Of a stretch of 64,000 bases of DNA, positions 1 through 8,157 are shown in pieces (position 1 is the stretch's first letter; each line of letters begins with the position of its first letter). The position numbers were made by a program, and so were the translations under genes. The notes below the pieces were generated by a model that saw only the letters and a program-made list of their open reading frames with translations, was not told the origin of the DNA and ran no database searches. The stretch is from Bowmanella sp. JS7-9 (lineage in GTDB: Bacteria > Pseudomonadota > Gammaproteobacteria > Enterobacterales > Alteromonadaceae): assembly GCF_004329715.1 (NCBI RefSeq), contig NZ_JXSY01000003.1, forward strand, positions 62,001-126,000, written 5' to 3'.

Positions 1-87
1 CCGGCCGCGCTGACATTGGAAATTCGAATCAAACCAGATGAAGACGAATTGTTACTCTGGTTACAAGAACAACTGCACGTAAAATAA
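1..87 (+). CDS. C-terminal end of an unidentified protein (partial)
   Basis: An open frame enters from the left edge in frame 1 and stops with TAA at 85–87. The last 28 residues end in LLLWLQEQLHVK. The piece is acidic then leucine-rich and contains no motif I recognise, so I assign no function. It converges on rluF, with about 44 bases between the stop codons. Confidence 0.55.
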   Translation, partial: PAALTLEIRIKPDEDELLLWLQEQLHVK

Positions 88-131
88 CCGTAATGTGCGC
101 AAATTTCTGATTAGGCGCAGCGCACACGCAG

Positions 132-956
132 TTACACAGGTTTATTTTTGCGTTCGAACCTTGGTCGCTTGTTTTGCGCTGACCAGAGTGATTTTTCAGG
201 CTTTGCAGGTGTTTTTTGAGGGGTTGGTGCTTGTGCCGTTTTACTAGAGCCTTTTACGGCATTATTTAACTGATTCAGCTCTTGTTCTGTGAGGTTACGC
301 CACTGCCCGGGGCGCAATTTACCCAAATCCAAATGCATGATGCGCACGCGTTTGAGCTTGGTGACTTCATACCCTAAAAACTCACACATACGACGGATCT
401 GGCGGTTCATACCTTCGGTCAAAATGATGGTAAACGTAAACTTGCCGGTGGCACGCACCACACAGGGCTTGGTAACGGTACGCAGAATCGGTACGCCTTT
501 ACTCATGCGCTGAATAAATCTGTCACTGACCGGTTGGTTGACCGTGACCTCGTATTCTTTGTCGTGGGCGTTCTCGGCACGCAGAATTTTGTTCACGATA
601 TCGCCATCGCTGGTCAGCAGGATCAAGCCTTCGGACGGTTTATCCAGCCGACCAATCGGGAAAATCCGCTCTTTATGCCCAATTGCATCAATGATATTGC
701 CTTTAATGTGACGCTCGGTAGTGCAGGTAATTCCGATGGGCTTGTTGTAAGCGATATAAATACGGTCTGACTTATCCGCCGCAACAGCCCCTATCAATTT
801 GCCGTCAACCCGCACTTTGTCTCCCGGGCCAACCTGGGTGCCCAGTTCAGGCAATTTATCATTGATGGTGACACGCTGTTGTTCGATAAGTTTGTCAGCT
901 TCACGGCGTGAGCATAAACCAGTGTCGCTGATGTATTTATTAAGGCGCTTATTCAT
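132..956 (-). CDS. rluF: 23S rRNA pseudouridine(2604) synthase RluF
   Basis: RluF-type enzyme (274 aa) that isomerises uridine to pseudouridine in 23S rRNA. The N-terminal S4-like RNA-binding domain (about residues 1–55, with LNKYISDTGLCSRREADKLI) precedes the RsuA/RluB/E/F catalytic domain. The catalytic Asp lies in GRLDKPSEGLILLTSDGD, and the family motif EGMNRQIRRMCEFLGYEV follows. The frame continues 20 codons upstream to an ATG at 1016, but RluF proteins begin close to the S4 domain, so the ATG at 956 (MNKRLNKYIS) is preferred. Neither start has a strong Shine-Dalgarno. The gene diverges from the glutathionylspermidine gene. Confidence 0.9.
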   Translation of the reverse strand: MNKRLNKYISDTGLCSRREADKLIEQQRVTINDKLPELGTQVGPGDKVRVDGKLIGAVAADKSDRIYIAYNKPIGITCTTERHIKGNIIDAIGHKERIFPIGRLDKPSEGLILLTSDGDIVNKILRAENAHDKEYEVTVNQPVSDRFIQRMSKGVPILRTVTKPCVVRATGKFTFTIILTEGMNRQIRRMCEFLGYEVTKLKRVRIMHLDLGKLRPGQWRNLTEQELNQLNNAVKGSSKTAQAPTPQKTPAKPEKSLWSAQNKRPRFERKNKPV

Positions 957-1070
957 GAATTTTGTTTCGGTTCCTGACCAGTTACTCGCGCCGGTATTAT
1001 TTTTTGCGGCGCACATTGCCAGCTAGTTTACCTTCATCTATGTTGAGCGAAAAATTTTTGTTGAGTCATC

Positions 1071-2930
1071 ATGCGCAGCGATCCTGTTCCTTTTGGTGGT
1101 TTACTCGGCATTGCCCCCGGTGGCGTGCCAGCTTATTCGTCTGATTATGACTCAGTCGATGAGTCTCAATATCCAAACCGGCAGGCCTTTCGTCATCAAC
1201 TGGATGGCTTGTACATTGGCTACAAATGGCAGTGCGTTGAATTTGCCCGCCGATGGTTATATCTCAATACCGGCTGCATTTTTGATGACGTCGGTATGGC
1301 GTATGAAATATTCAATTTGCGCCACGTCACCCATGTGGAAAGTGGTGAGAAACGCACTCTAACCGCCTGTGAGAATGGTAGCGAACGTCGTCCTGAGTAT
1401 GGAGGCATGCTGATCTGGGCTGAAGGCGGTGAATTTGAACGCACCGGCCATGTCGCTATCATTACCGAGGTCACCGATAATTATCTGCGTGTGGCCGAAC
1501 AAAACGTCGATCATCAGCGTTGGCCCGCCGGTTGTGACTACTCGCGGGAACTACGTGCACGGGTGGATGCGCACGGCCAGTACTGGGTGCAATGCTCATT
1601 CGGTGATGCGGAAATTCTTGGCTGGATGATCCCCGCCCCTCACAGTGGTTGTGGTCAGAGCGTTGACAGCACCGAACCGGCCTTACTTGAGCTCAAAGCA
1701 CGTCAGGCTGACACTGACACCTCCCGGCAGTCCGGTTGGCTAAACATCGCCAATGATGACGAGCAGGCTTATCTACATGCCATGGGGGCACAGGCGTTGA
1801 GCCTCGATCCTACGCTTGCATCCACCTATTTTTGTATTTCCCGTTGCACGGAATCCCTGCTAAGCCATGCCACCAATGAATTACATGCGATGTTTATGCA
1901 TGCTACCCACCATGTACTCCAGCATCCTGAGTTATTGGCACGTTTTCAGTTTCCAGATGAGATCGTGCCACGTATTCAAAAGTCCTGGGATAACCGATTG
2001 AGTGAGCTCATCACCAGTCGTTTTGATTTTGCCTTAACGACAGCTGGGCTAAAGGTATACGAATACAATTGTGACTCTGCCTCGTGCTATATGGAGACAG
2101 GTAAAATTCAGGGCAAATGGAGCCGCCATTATCATGTGCCAGACGGCCGCGACGCAGGTGAACAGTTGTCTGCAGCGCTAGTCAAAACCTGGAAAAGTTG
2201 TTGCGCCCATCATCTGGTGCACATTCTGCGAGATGACGATGATGAAGAGGCTTACCACGCCCTGTATATGCAGGACATTATTCGTTCTGCGGGGATAAAT
2301 ACCCGAATCGTGATTAAAACTGACGGGCTCAGTTTCGATGATAACGGGCAAATACGGGATGAGTATGGCGATCAGGTGAGATGGGTATGGAAAACCTGGG
2401 CGTGGGAAACGGCGTTAGACCAACTGCGCGCAGAATTGGCCGGTGAACATATAACCGAGCCTGGCAGGGTATCGCTCGCAGATGTGTTGTTTCATCCAGA
2501 TATCATGGTGTATGAGCCTTTGTGGTCATTGATCCCAAGCAATAAGGCGATATTACCTGTGCTGTGGGATTTATATCCGGACCATCCGTTATTACTGCGT
2601 ACCGAATATGAAATAACCGAGGAACTGCGCCACAGCGGGTATGTTACAAAACCCATTGTTGGGCGCTGCGGCGCAAATATCGCGTTATTTGATCAGCAAC
2701 AAAATGAATTAGTCAGTACAGGCGGTCGCTTCGACAGTCAGGAGCAAGTGGTGCAGGCACTGTTCCCCCTGCCCTATGTCAATAATGTCTATGTCCAGCT
2801 TTGCACCTTCACTGCGGCAGGTCGGTATGCAGGTGCCGGCACACGAGTGGATACTTCAATGGTGATTAACAAACAAAGCGATTGCCTGGCACTGCGGGTA
2901 GTCGAAAACAATTTATTCCGGAGTCTTTAA
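1071..2930 (+). CDS. gsp: Bifunctional glutathionylspermidine synthetase/amidase
   Basis: Joins glutathione to spermidine using ATP and also hydrolyses the conjugate (619 aa, same size as E. coli Gsp). The N-terminal CHAP/NlpC-P60-type amidase domain (about residues 1–195) contains PFGGLLGIAPGGVPAYSSDY and the nucleophile Cys55 in KWQCVEFARR. A His follows in ERTGHVAIITE. The C-terminal ATP-grasp synthetase (about 210–619) has GLKVYEYNCDSASC, VWKTWAWETA and NKAILPVLW, all typical of the family. The start at 1071 matches the usual N-terminus. A small DMT-type membrane protein begins 3 bases after the stop and probably shares the transcript. Confidence 0.95.
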   Translation: MRSDPVPFGGLLGIAPGGVPAYSSDYDSVDESQYPNRQAFRHQLDGLYIGYKWQCVEFARRWLYLNTGCIFDDVGMAYEIFNLRHVTHVESGEKRTLTACENGSERRPEYGGMLIWAEGGEFERTGHVAIITEVTDNYLRVAEQNVDHQRWPAGCDYSRELRARVDAHGQYWVQCSFGDAEILGWMIPAPHSGCGQSVDSTEPALLELKARQADTDTSRQSGWLNIANDDEQAYLHAMGAQALSLDPTLASTYFCISRCTESLLSHATNELHAMFMHATHHVLQHPELLARFQFPDEIVPRIQKSWDNRLSELITSRFDFALTTAGLKVYEYNCDSASCYMETGKIQGKWSRHYHVPDGRDAGEQLSAALVKTWKSCCAHHLVHILRDDDDEEAYHALYMQDIIRSAGINTRIVIKTDGLSFDDNGQIRDEYGDQVRWVWKTWAWETALDQLRAELAGEHITEPGRVSLADVLFHPDIMVYEPLWSLIPSNKAILPVLWDLYPDHPLLLRTEYEITEELRHSGYVTKPIVGRCGANIALFDQQQNELVSTGGRFDSQEQVVQALFPLPYVNNVYVQLCTFTAAGRYAGAGTRVDTSMVINKQSDCLALRVVENNLFRSL

Positions 2931-2933
2931 TTT

Positions 2934-3290
2934 ATGTGGCCGTTGCCGCCTGTTGTCATTTCGATTGGATTACTGGTTTTAAGTAATGTGTTTATGACGT
3001 TTGCCTGGTACGCCCATTTAAAAGAGTTAAACCATAAACCCTGGATTGTGGCCGCATTGGTAAGTTGGGGGATTGCCCTGTTTGAATATTTATTACAAGT
3101 GCCGGCCAATCGCATTGGTTATAGCCAGTTGAGTGTCGGCGAACTTAAAATAATTCAGGAGGTTATCACGCTCAGTGTATTTGTTCCTTTTAGTGTTATG
3201 TATCTCAAAGAGCCGCTAAAGCTGGATTATTTATGGGCTGGGCTTTGTCTGGTTGGTGCGGTGTTTTTTATGTTTCGTTCCAGGTTCTAA
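2934..3290 (+). CDS. DMT family (DUF486) small membrane protein
   Basis: A 118-residue inner-membrane protein with four predicted membrane segments and the DUF486 pattern (start MWPLPPVVISIGLLVLSNVF, then FAWYAHLK, WGIALFEYLLQVPANRIGY and GLCLVGAVFFMFRSRF). DUF486 proteins belong to the drug/metabolite transporter superfamily and are about this length; no substrate is established. It starts 3 bases after gsp, so polyamine or thiol transport is a context-only guess. Its stop overlaps the stop of the convergent gene by 3 bases (3287–3290). Confidence 0.85.
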   Translation: MWPLPPVVISIGLLVLSNVFMTFAWYAHLKELNHKPWIVAALVSWGIALFEYLLQVPANRIGYSQLSVGELKIIQEVITLSVFVPFSVMYLKEPLKLDYLWAGLCLVGAVFFMFRSRF

Positions 3291-4201
3291 CCTTTGTTTC
3301 GTGTCAACGAGGCATACAATTCTGTCAGACGTTTTTGTATGCCCTCGGCATCCAGCTTTTTATCGGCAGTGATGCTTTGCAGCTGATTAAGTAACTCCAG
3401 CTTTTCAGCCAGGCGTTTCTTTTCACTTTCTGTACTGACCTGCTCCTGTAAAAACTGCCGCTGCTCTTCTACCGAGCCGCGGAATACCGTCTCAACTGAA
3501 ACCACCAGACGATTAAGAATACTTTGCACCAGATTACCGCTGTAGCCACATAACAACGCAATAGTGGGATAGAGCATGCCACCAAATTTTTTCAATTCCG
3601 GCTCGGTAAACCAGTCCTCAATAGGCAGCATCATGGCAAGGACGAATCCCGACACGATCCCTAAAAAATAACGGGTGGCATAGCAGGTATGATAGCGATC
3701 ATCCCACGACGAATCTTTTAAGTAGCGATTGGCTTCGGTCAGTGCTGCTATCCCGGCGCCGACTGCGGCAGCAGAGAGTATAAACAACTCCTCGGCAAGT
3801 AATTCCTGCCAACTGCCGTCCACAAAGGAATAGCGGCTGTCAGTGGTAATAAAGCTGGTTAAACTCAATCCAATTAGCAATACCAGCGACATTAAGGTGG
3901 CAAAATTTAATGCCCGGACAAACGGAATATTACCGAACAGTCGAAAAATAAAGTGATCATGGCGGTGGGTATAGACCTGCAATATGTATCTGGGATGGGC
4001 CGGTTTCACCACATCAATCAGGTAATTATAAATTTTAGTCAGGCTGGCGTTATCGATGTGCTCACTTTGGAAATATTGCTCGGCCAATTCTGGCTCAACG
4101 GAAATACCATAGCGAAAAGCATACTCAAACATCGCATTGATCCGCACACGTAAACGTAACAATTCATCGGTGAAATCTGCAGTAATGTGGGGCTCTTCCA
4201 T
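3287..4201 (-). CDS. Membrane protein of unknown function with C-terminal coiled coil
   Basis: I do not recognise a family. The 304-residue protein has a soluble, acidic N-terminal region (about 1–105), then about four hydrophobic segments: FATLMSLVLLIGLSLTSF, ELFILSAAAVGAGIAAL, YFLGIVSGFVLAMMLPI and LYPTIALLCGYSGNLV. A charged C-terminal helix (about 240–304, rich in E/K/Q/L) looks like a coiled coil. The start at 4201 (MEEPHITADF) is preferred over an upstream Met at 4255 because AGGA lies 9 bases before it. It is divergent from the amidohydrolase gene and convergent with the DMT gene. The layout suggests an inner-membrane protein with a cytoplasmic oligomerisation tail. Confidence 0.7.
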   Translation of the reverse strand: MEEPHITADFTDELLRLRVRINAMFEYAFRYGISVEPELAEQYFQSEHIDNASLTKIYNYLIDVVKPAHPRYILQVYTHRHDHFIFRLFGNIPFVRALNFATLMSLVLLIGLSLTSFITTDSRYSFVDGSWQELLAEELFILSAAAVGAGIAALTEANRYLKDSSWDDRYHTCYATRYFLGIVSGFVLAMMLPIEDWFTEPELKKFGGMLYPTIALLCGYSGNLVQSILNRLVVSVETVFRGSVEEQRQFLQEQVSTESEKKRLAEKLELLNQLQSITADKKLDAEGIQKRLTELYASLTRNKG

Positions 4202-4287
4202 AATCGGATGTCCTGAATCAGATAAATACACTATAGAACAAGGTGTTAGATTCATCTCGCCGGCTGATAACTGACAGGTGACAAGTT

Positions 4288-6075
4288 ATGCAAAAGTCCC
4301 TACTCTGGCGTATCAACCATGCACAGACATTGGCCATGACATCAGAATATCTAATTGAAAATACGACACTTTTCGATGGAACCGGGGCGCAACCTGTATC
4401 CCCGTGCTGGGTGTGGATCAAAGAGGGTACTATCCAGCAGATCGCTGAATCAGAGATTGATGTCAGCCCAAGCTGTCAGCGTATTGATGGCCGAGATAAA
4501 TGGCTGACACCGGGTTTTCTCGACACCCATACCCATTACGATGCTGAACTGATCGTAGCCCCTTCCTTATCAGAGTCCGTGCGCCATGGTGTCACTACGG
4601 TTTTAGTCGGAAGTTGCTCATTATCCATGGTCTGCAGCGATGCCGAAGACGCCGCAGATATCTTTACCCGGGTAGAAACGGTACCGCGTGAAAAAGTACT
4701 ACCGATTTTGCATGACCATAAACATTGGCACGGCCCAAAACAGTGGGTGAAATTTATCCGCAAACAGCCCCTTGGCCCCAATGTGGTAAGCCTGCTTGGC
4801 CACAGTGACCTGCGCACTGCAGTACTGGGTCTGATGAATGCCACTGATCCACGCTATTGCCCTACGGACAGTGAACAACGCTTAATGGAATCCATCCTGA
4901 ATGAAGCATTAGACGCGGGGTTTCTCGGTTTATCGACCATGTGCCTGAAATGGGACAAAGTCGATGGTGATCGCGCCTGGTCGAAAAGCCTGCCGAGTAC
5001 TTACGCTCGCTGGCGGGAAATAACACGTTTTAATCATATTCTGCGTGCCCGTGGTCGCGTGCATCAGGGCGCACCCAATGCAGCTAATCCACTACAAATT
5101 TTGCAATATTTGCGTCAAACCATCGGGCTATGGCGTAAGCCACTCAAGACTACCCTGATTTCCATGCTGGATTTAAAAGGCAACAAAACCGTCGCGCCGA
5201 TGGCCAAACTTTCGGCCGCCTTGGTGAACTTTTTAGGCGGCGATTTTCGCTGGCAATTGCTCCCTACTCCCTTTGCTATTTATGCTGATGGGATGGATGT
5301 GGTGTTATTTGAGGAATTTGGTGCAGGCGAGATGGCGCTTGACCTGAAAGACCAGTTGGAGCGTAACGCGTTACTTAAAGACCAACAATATCGCCGTGAT
5401 TTTCGACGCTTTTACCGGGATAAACTGTCGCCCCGGGTATGGCAGCGGGATTTTGCTGACGCCATTATTTTAGGTTGCCCGGATACCTCGTTGGTGGGCC
5501 AAAATTTTGCAGCAATTGCCGCAAAGCGCCATGTACATGTGGTCGATCTGTTCCTCGATTTAGTCGTTGAATACGGTCGCGACCTGCGTTGGTTTACCGT
5601 GATCGGTAACCATCGTCCACGCCAGTTGGCTCGCATGCTGACGAATCCACACACACTGATTACCTTCTCCGATGCTGGCGCCCATATTCGCAATATGGCG
5701 TTTTATAATCTTCCACTGCGCTTTTTACAGCGCGTCTATCAGGCGCAACTGCAAAATACGCCCATTATGTCCGTGGCTCGCGCAGTACATCGTCTGACAA
5801 AAGAGCAAGCCGACTGGCTTAATATCGATGCAGGCCATATCGCCGTGGGAAAACGCGCCGATCTGGTATTGCTGGACCCGAAGGGATTTGAACAGGATCT
5901 CTGCCAGGAACATTGGGGCAGCATGCAGGGTTTTGACTTACAGCGTATGGTTAACCGTAATCCGGGGCTGATTACCCATGTCATGATCAATGGCCAGTTG
6001 GCGGTAGAAAATGAACAGATGTCACCTCACTTGGGTAAACGCAGTGGATTTGGGCAATTTCTACCGGCAATCTGA
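4288..6075 (+). CDS. N-acyl-D-amino-acid deacylase-type amidohydrolase
   Basis: Amidohydrolase-superfamily enzyme (595 aa) resembling N-acyl-D-amino-acid deacylases/D-aminoacylases, which remove acyl groups from N-acylated D-amino acids. The beta-sandwich start (LIENTTLFDGTGAQPV) leads into the metal-binding HxH of PGFLDTHTHYDAE. The late motif TFSDAGAHIRNM supplies the usual catalytic Asp. The C-terminal HIAVGKRADLVLLDP is the typical closing strand. AGGTG seven bases before the ATG at 4288 supports that start; Met17 (4336) fits family alignments better but has no Shine-Dalgarno. The exact substrate cannot be fixed from sequence. Confidence 0.85.
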   Translation: MQKSLLWRINHAQTLAMTSEYLIENTTLFDGTGAQPVSPCWVWIKEGTIQQIAESEIDVSPSCQRIDGRDKWLTPGFLDTHTHYDAELIVAPSLSESVRHGVTTVLVGSCSLSMVCSDAEDAADIFTRVETVPREKVLPILHDHKHWHGPKQWVKFIRKQPLGPNVVSLLGHSDLRTAVLGLMNATDPRYCPTDSEQRLMESILNEALDAGFLGLSTMCLKWDKVDGDRAWSKSLPSTYARWREITRFNHILRARGRVHQGAPNAANPLQILQYLRQTIGLWRKPLKTTLISMLDLKGNKTVAPMAKLSAALVNFLGGDFRWQLLPTPFAIYADGMDVVLFEEFGAGEMALDLKDQLERNALLKDQQYRRDFRRFYRDKLSPRVWQRDFADAIILGCPDTSLVGQNFAAIAAKRHVHVVDLFLDLVVEYGRDLRWFTVIGNHRPRQLARMLTNPHTLITFSDAGAHIRNMAFYNLPLRFLQRVYQAQLQNTPIMSVARAVHRLTKEQADWLNIDAGHIAVGKRADLVLLDPKGFEQDLCQEHWGSMQGFDLQRMVNRNPGLITHVMINGQLAVENEQMSPHLGKRSGFGQFLPAI

Positions 6076-6151
6076 CCCAGATCAACATCCCTGTTTCAAT
6101 GCAGCGCAATACTGAGTACGTCAACAAAACACAACTGATTAAGGACGCGCA

Positions 6152-6403
6152 ATGAGCATTGAAAAGCACGATCTGCTTCACGAATTCCCGGACCATCACC
6201 ACACCATTCGCCACCTGAAAATGAACGATAAACACTTCGCGCGTTTGTTCGATCAATACAATGCACTGGATGCCGAAGTACGCCGTGCTGAACTGGGTGT
6301 AGAGCATTTGAGTGACGCCGATCTGGATTCCAAAAAGATGGACCGGGTTCATCTCAAAGATGAGCTATGGCAACTGATTCAGAGCACCGAAGCCGCACTT
6401 TAA
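6152..6403 (+). CDS. YdcH family (DUF465) protein
   Basis: An 83-residue charged helical protein with the DUF465 pattern: HDLLHEFPDHHHTIRHLKMNDKHFARLFDQYNALDAEVRRAE followed by a helix ending in DELWQLIQSTEAAL. Family members are small cytosolic helical-hairpin proteins of unknown role. AAGGA six bases before the ATG supports the start. A strong intrinsic terminator follows at once, so this is probably a single-gene transcript or the end of the amidohydrolase transcript. Confidence 0.88.
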   Translation: MSIEKHDLLHEFPDHHHTIRHLKMNDKHFARLFDQYNALDAEVRRAELGVEHLSDADLDSKKMDRVHLKDELWQLIQSTEAAL

Positions 6404-6411
6404 TAGCGCTG

Positions 6412-6437
6412 AACGGGGCAATCGCCCCGTTTTTTTT
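6412..6437 (+). terminator. Intrinsic terminator after the YdcH-like gene
   Basis: A perfect 8-bp stem (AACGGGGC / GCCCCGTT) with a 4-base loop is followed by eight T residues, 8 bases downstream of the stop codon. Confidence 0.9.
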
Positions 6438-6507
6438 ATATCTCCCTCTGGAAAGCTGTATTTATACACAGTATTGTTACGCTAATTAAAAAACGTGTAA
6501 CGACCTT

Positions 6508-8157
6508 ATGAATGATGCGCCCGCGCCGCTTGCGCCGGATTACTATCTGACCAACTTTATGACATTGCTCGACTGGGTTGAAACGCGCTACGGCGATATG
6601 CTGTCACCACGTCTGCAAAGTTTTAGTCAGCAGTTTCGTGCGCTAAGCCGCCCGGCAATGTGTTTGCTGGTGCGATTAGCGGGTCGCAAATATCGCCACT
6701 TCTTGCAAGACAGTCTGCGCTACAGCGAGATAGCGGATATTCCACAGGCGATAGATGAACTGGCAGCGCGGAATTTCATCAAACGTAATCCCGCAAGCCA
6801 ATTGTGTGACCTGTTACCCGTATTAACCCTCGCGCAATTGCGCTTCTGTTTTGCTGACAGGCTCGATAAACCGCAGTTGAAATTGCGCAAAGCCCAGTTA
6901 ATTGAAGACCTGCAGCGCCTTGAATTGCCAAATGTACCCTGGTCAGGTGACGTGCAAACTGCGCTGGGGGATCTGCTGGTATTAACCTGTCAGGAGGACG
7001 TTGATGACTTGCAACTACTGTTTTTTGGCAATCCTTATCAGAGCCTGACCGAATTCGTATTGCAGGATTTAGGCATATTTCGTTTTGAGAATTATGCGCT
7101 TACTCAGGCACACCGGTTGTTCCGACACCCATCTGAGCTGGAACAATACAAAGCGTTACAAGCACTCAAAGATGCCACGGAAGACACAACGGATATGGCT
7201 GCCTTGCAGGCATTAACCGCGCAATTACCGCTACCCGCGCAAAGTCACATAGTGAAGCGGCGTCAAATGCGCTTAATCAATCGTATCGCCTATCGATTGG
7301 AACAAGCAGGAGAACTCACTGAAGCTCTGCGACTCTATCAACATTCAACGCGCGAACCTGCCCGGGAGCGCACCATCCGGGTACTGGATAAACTCGGCGC
7401 CCCCCAGCGGGCATGGCAACTCGCCGAGCAAATGTTGCTGCAACCCAATAGCGAACAGGAACGCCAGGTGGCGACACGGCTACTTAAGCGTTTGGCCAAA
7501 AAATGTCAGATGCCATTTCATACCCAACCTGAACCGGAAATTGACTGCAAGTACCTGACCTTGCGGGCATCTGAAAGCCAGCGTGTTGAAGAAGTCACGC
7601 GCCAATATCTGGCATCTGTGGACGCCCCCTGTGAACACGCGGAAAACGCTTTATTTCCGGGCCTGCTGGGGCTGTGGATGTGGGATGCGATGTTTGCAGA
7701 CATTACAGGCGCTTTTGCCCATCCGTTTCAACTGGGGCCATTGGATATTTATCAAAGCGACTTTGTTCTATCGCGCCAGGAGATTTTCGCGGCGTTATGG
7801 CAACAACTGGATGATGGCAGTTACGTCGACGCAATACGCGACACCTATCAACGCAAAGTTGGCGTGAGCAACCTGTTGGTTGACTGGCGCTATATGAATA
7901 GCGACCGGCTTGAGATGGCGCTGAGGTGCATCAGCGCTGAAATACTAAAAAAAATATTTTCCCGCATGCTATTTGACCTGCCCGCTAACCGGGCAGGTTT
8001 GCCGGATTTAATTCAGTTTTTCCCCCAATCCTCGAGCTTTTGCCTGATTGAAGTGAAAGGTCCGGGCGATAAACTGCAGGATAACCAAATTCGCTGGCTC
8101 CGGTTTTTCACCAGTCAGGGTATTGCAGCCCACGTTGCCTATGTTAGCTGGCAATAA
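6508..8157 (+). CDS. FAN1-like VRR-NUC domain nuclease
   Basis: A 549-residue protein whose C-terminus is a VRR-NUC domain of the PD-(D/E)xK fold. The active-site pattern is Asp500 in GLPDLIQFF, Glu515-Val-Lys517 in LIEVKGPGDKLQDNQ and Gln527. The preceding helical region (start MNDAPAPLAPDYYLTNFMTL) and overall size resemble bacterial FAN1-type nucleases. FAN1 enzymes cut 5' flaps and unhook DNA interstrand crosslinks; a DNA-repair role here is inferred by family. Its 3' end overlaps the following helicase gene, which suggests co-expression of nuclease and helicase. Confidence 0.88.
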   Translation: MNDAPAPLAPDYYLTNFMTLLDWVETRYGDMLSPRLQSFSQQFRALSRPAMCLLVRLAGRKYRHFLQDSLRYSEIADIPQAIDELAARNFIKRNPASQLCDLLPVLTLAQLRFCFADRLDKPQLKLRKAQLIEDLQRLELPNVPWSGDVQTALGDLLVLTCQEDVDDLQLLFFGNPYQSLTEFVLQDLGIFRFENYALTQAHRLFRHPSELEQYKALQALKDATEDTTDMAALQALTAQLPLPAQSHIVKRRQMRLINRIAYRLEQAGELTEALRLYQHSTREPARERTIRVLDKLGAPQRAWQLAEQMLLQPNSEQERQVATRLLKRLAKKCQMPFHTQPEPEIDCKYLTLRASESQRVEEVTRQYLASVDAPCEHAENALFPGLLGLWMWDAMFADITGAFAHPFQLGPLDIYQSDFVLSRQEIFAALWQQLDDGSYVDAIRDTYQRKVGVSNLLVDWRYMNSDRLEMALRCISAEILKKIFSRMLFDLPANRAGLPDLIQFFPQSSSFCLIEVKGPGDKLQDNQIRWLRFFTSQGIAAHVAYVSWQ

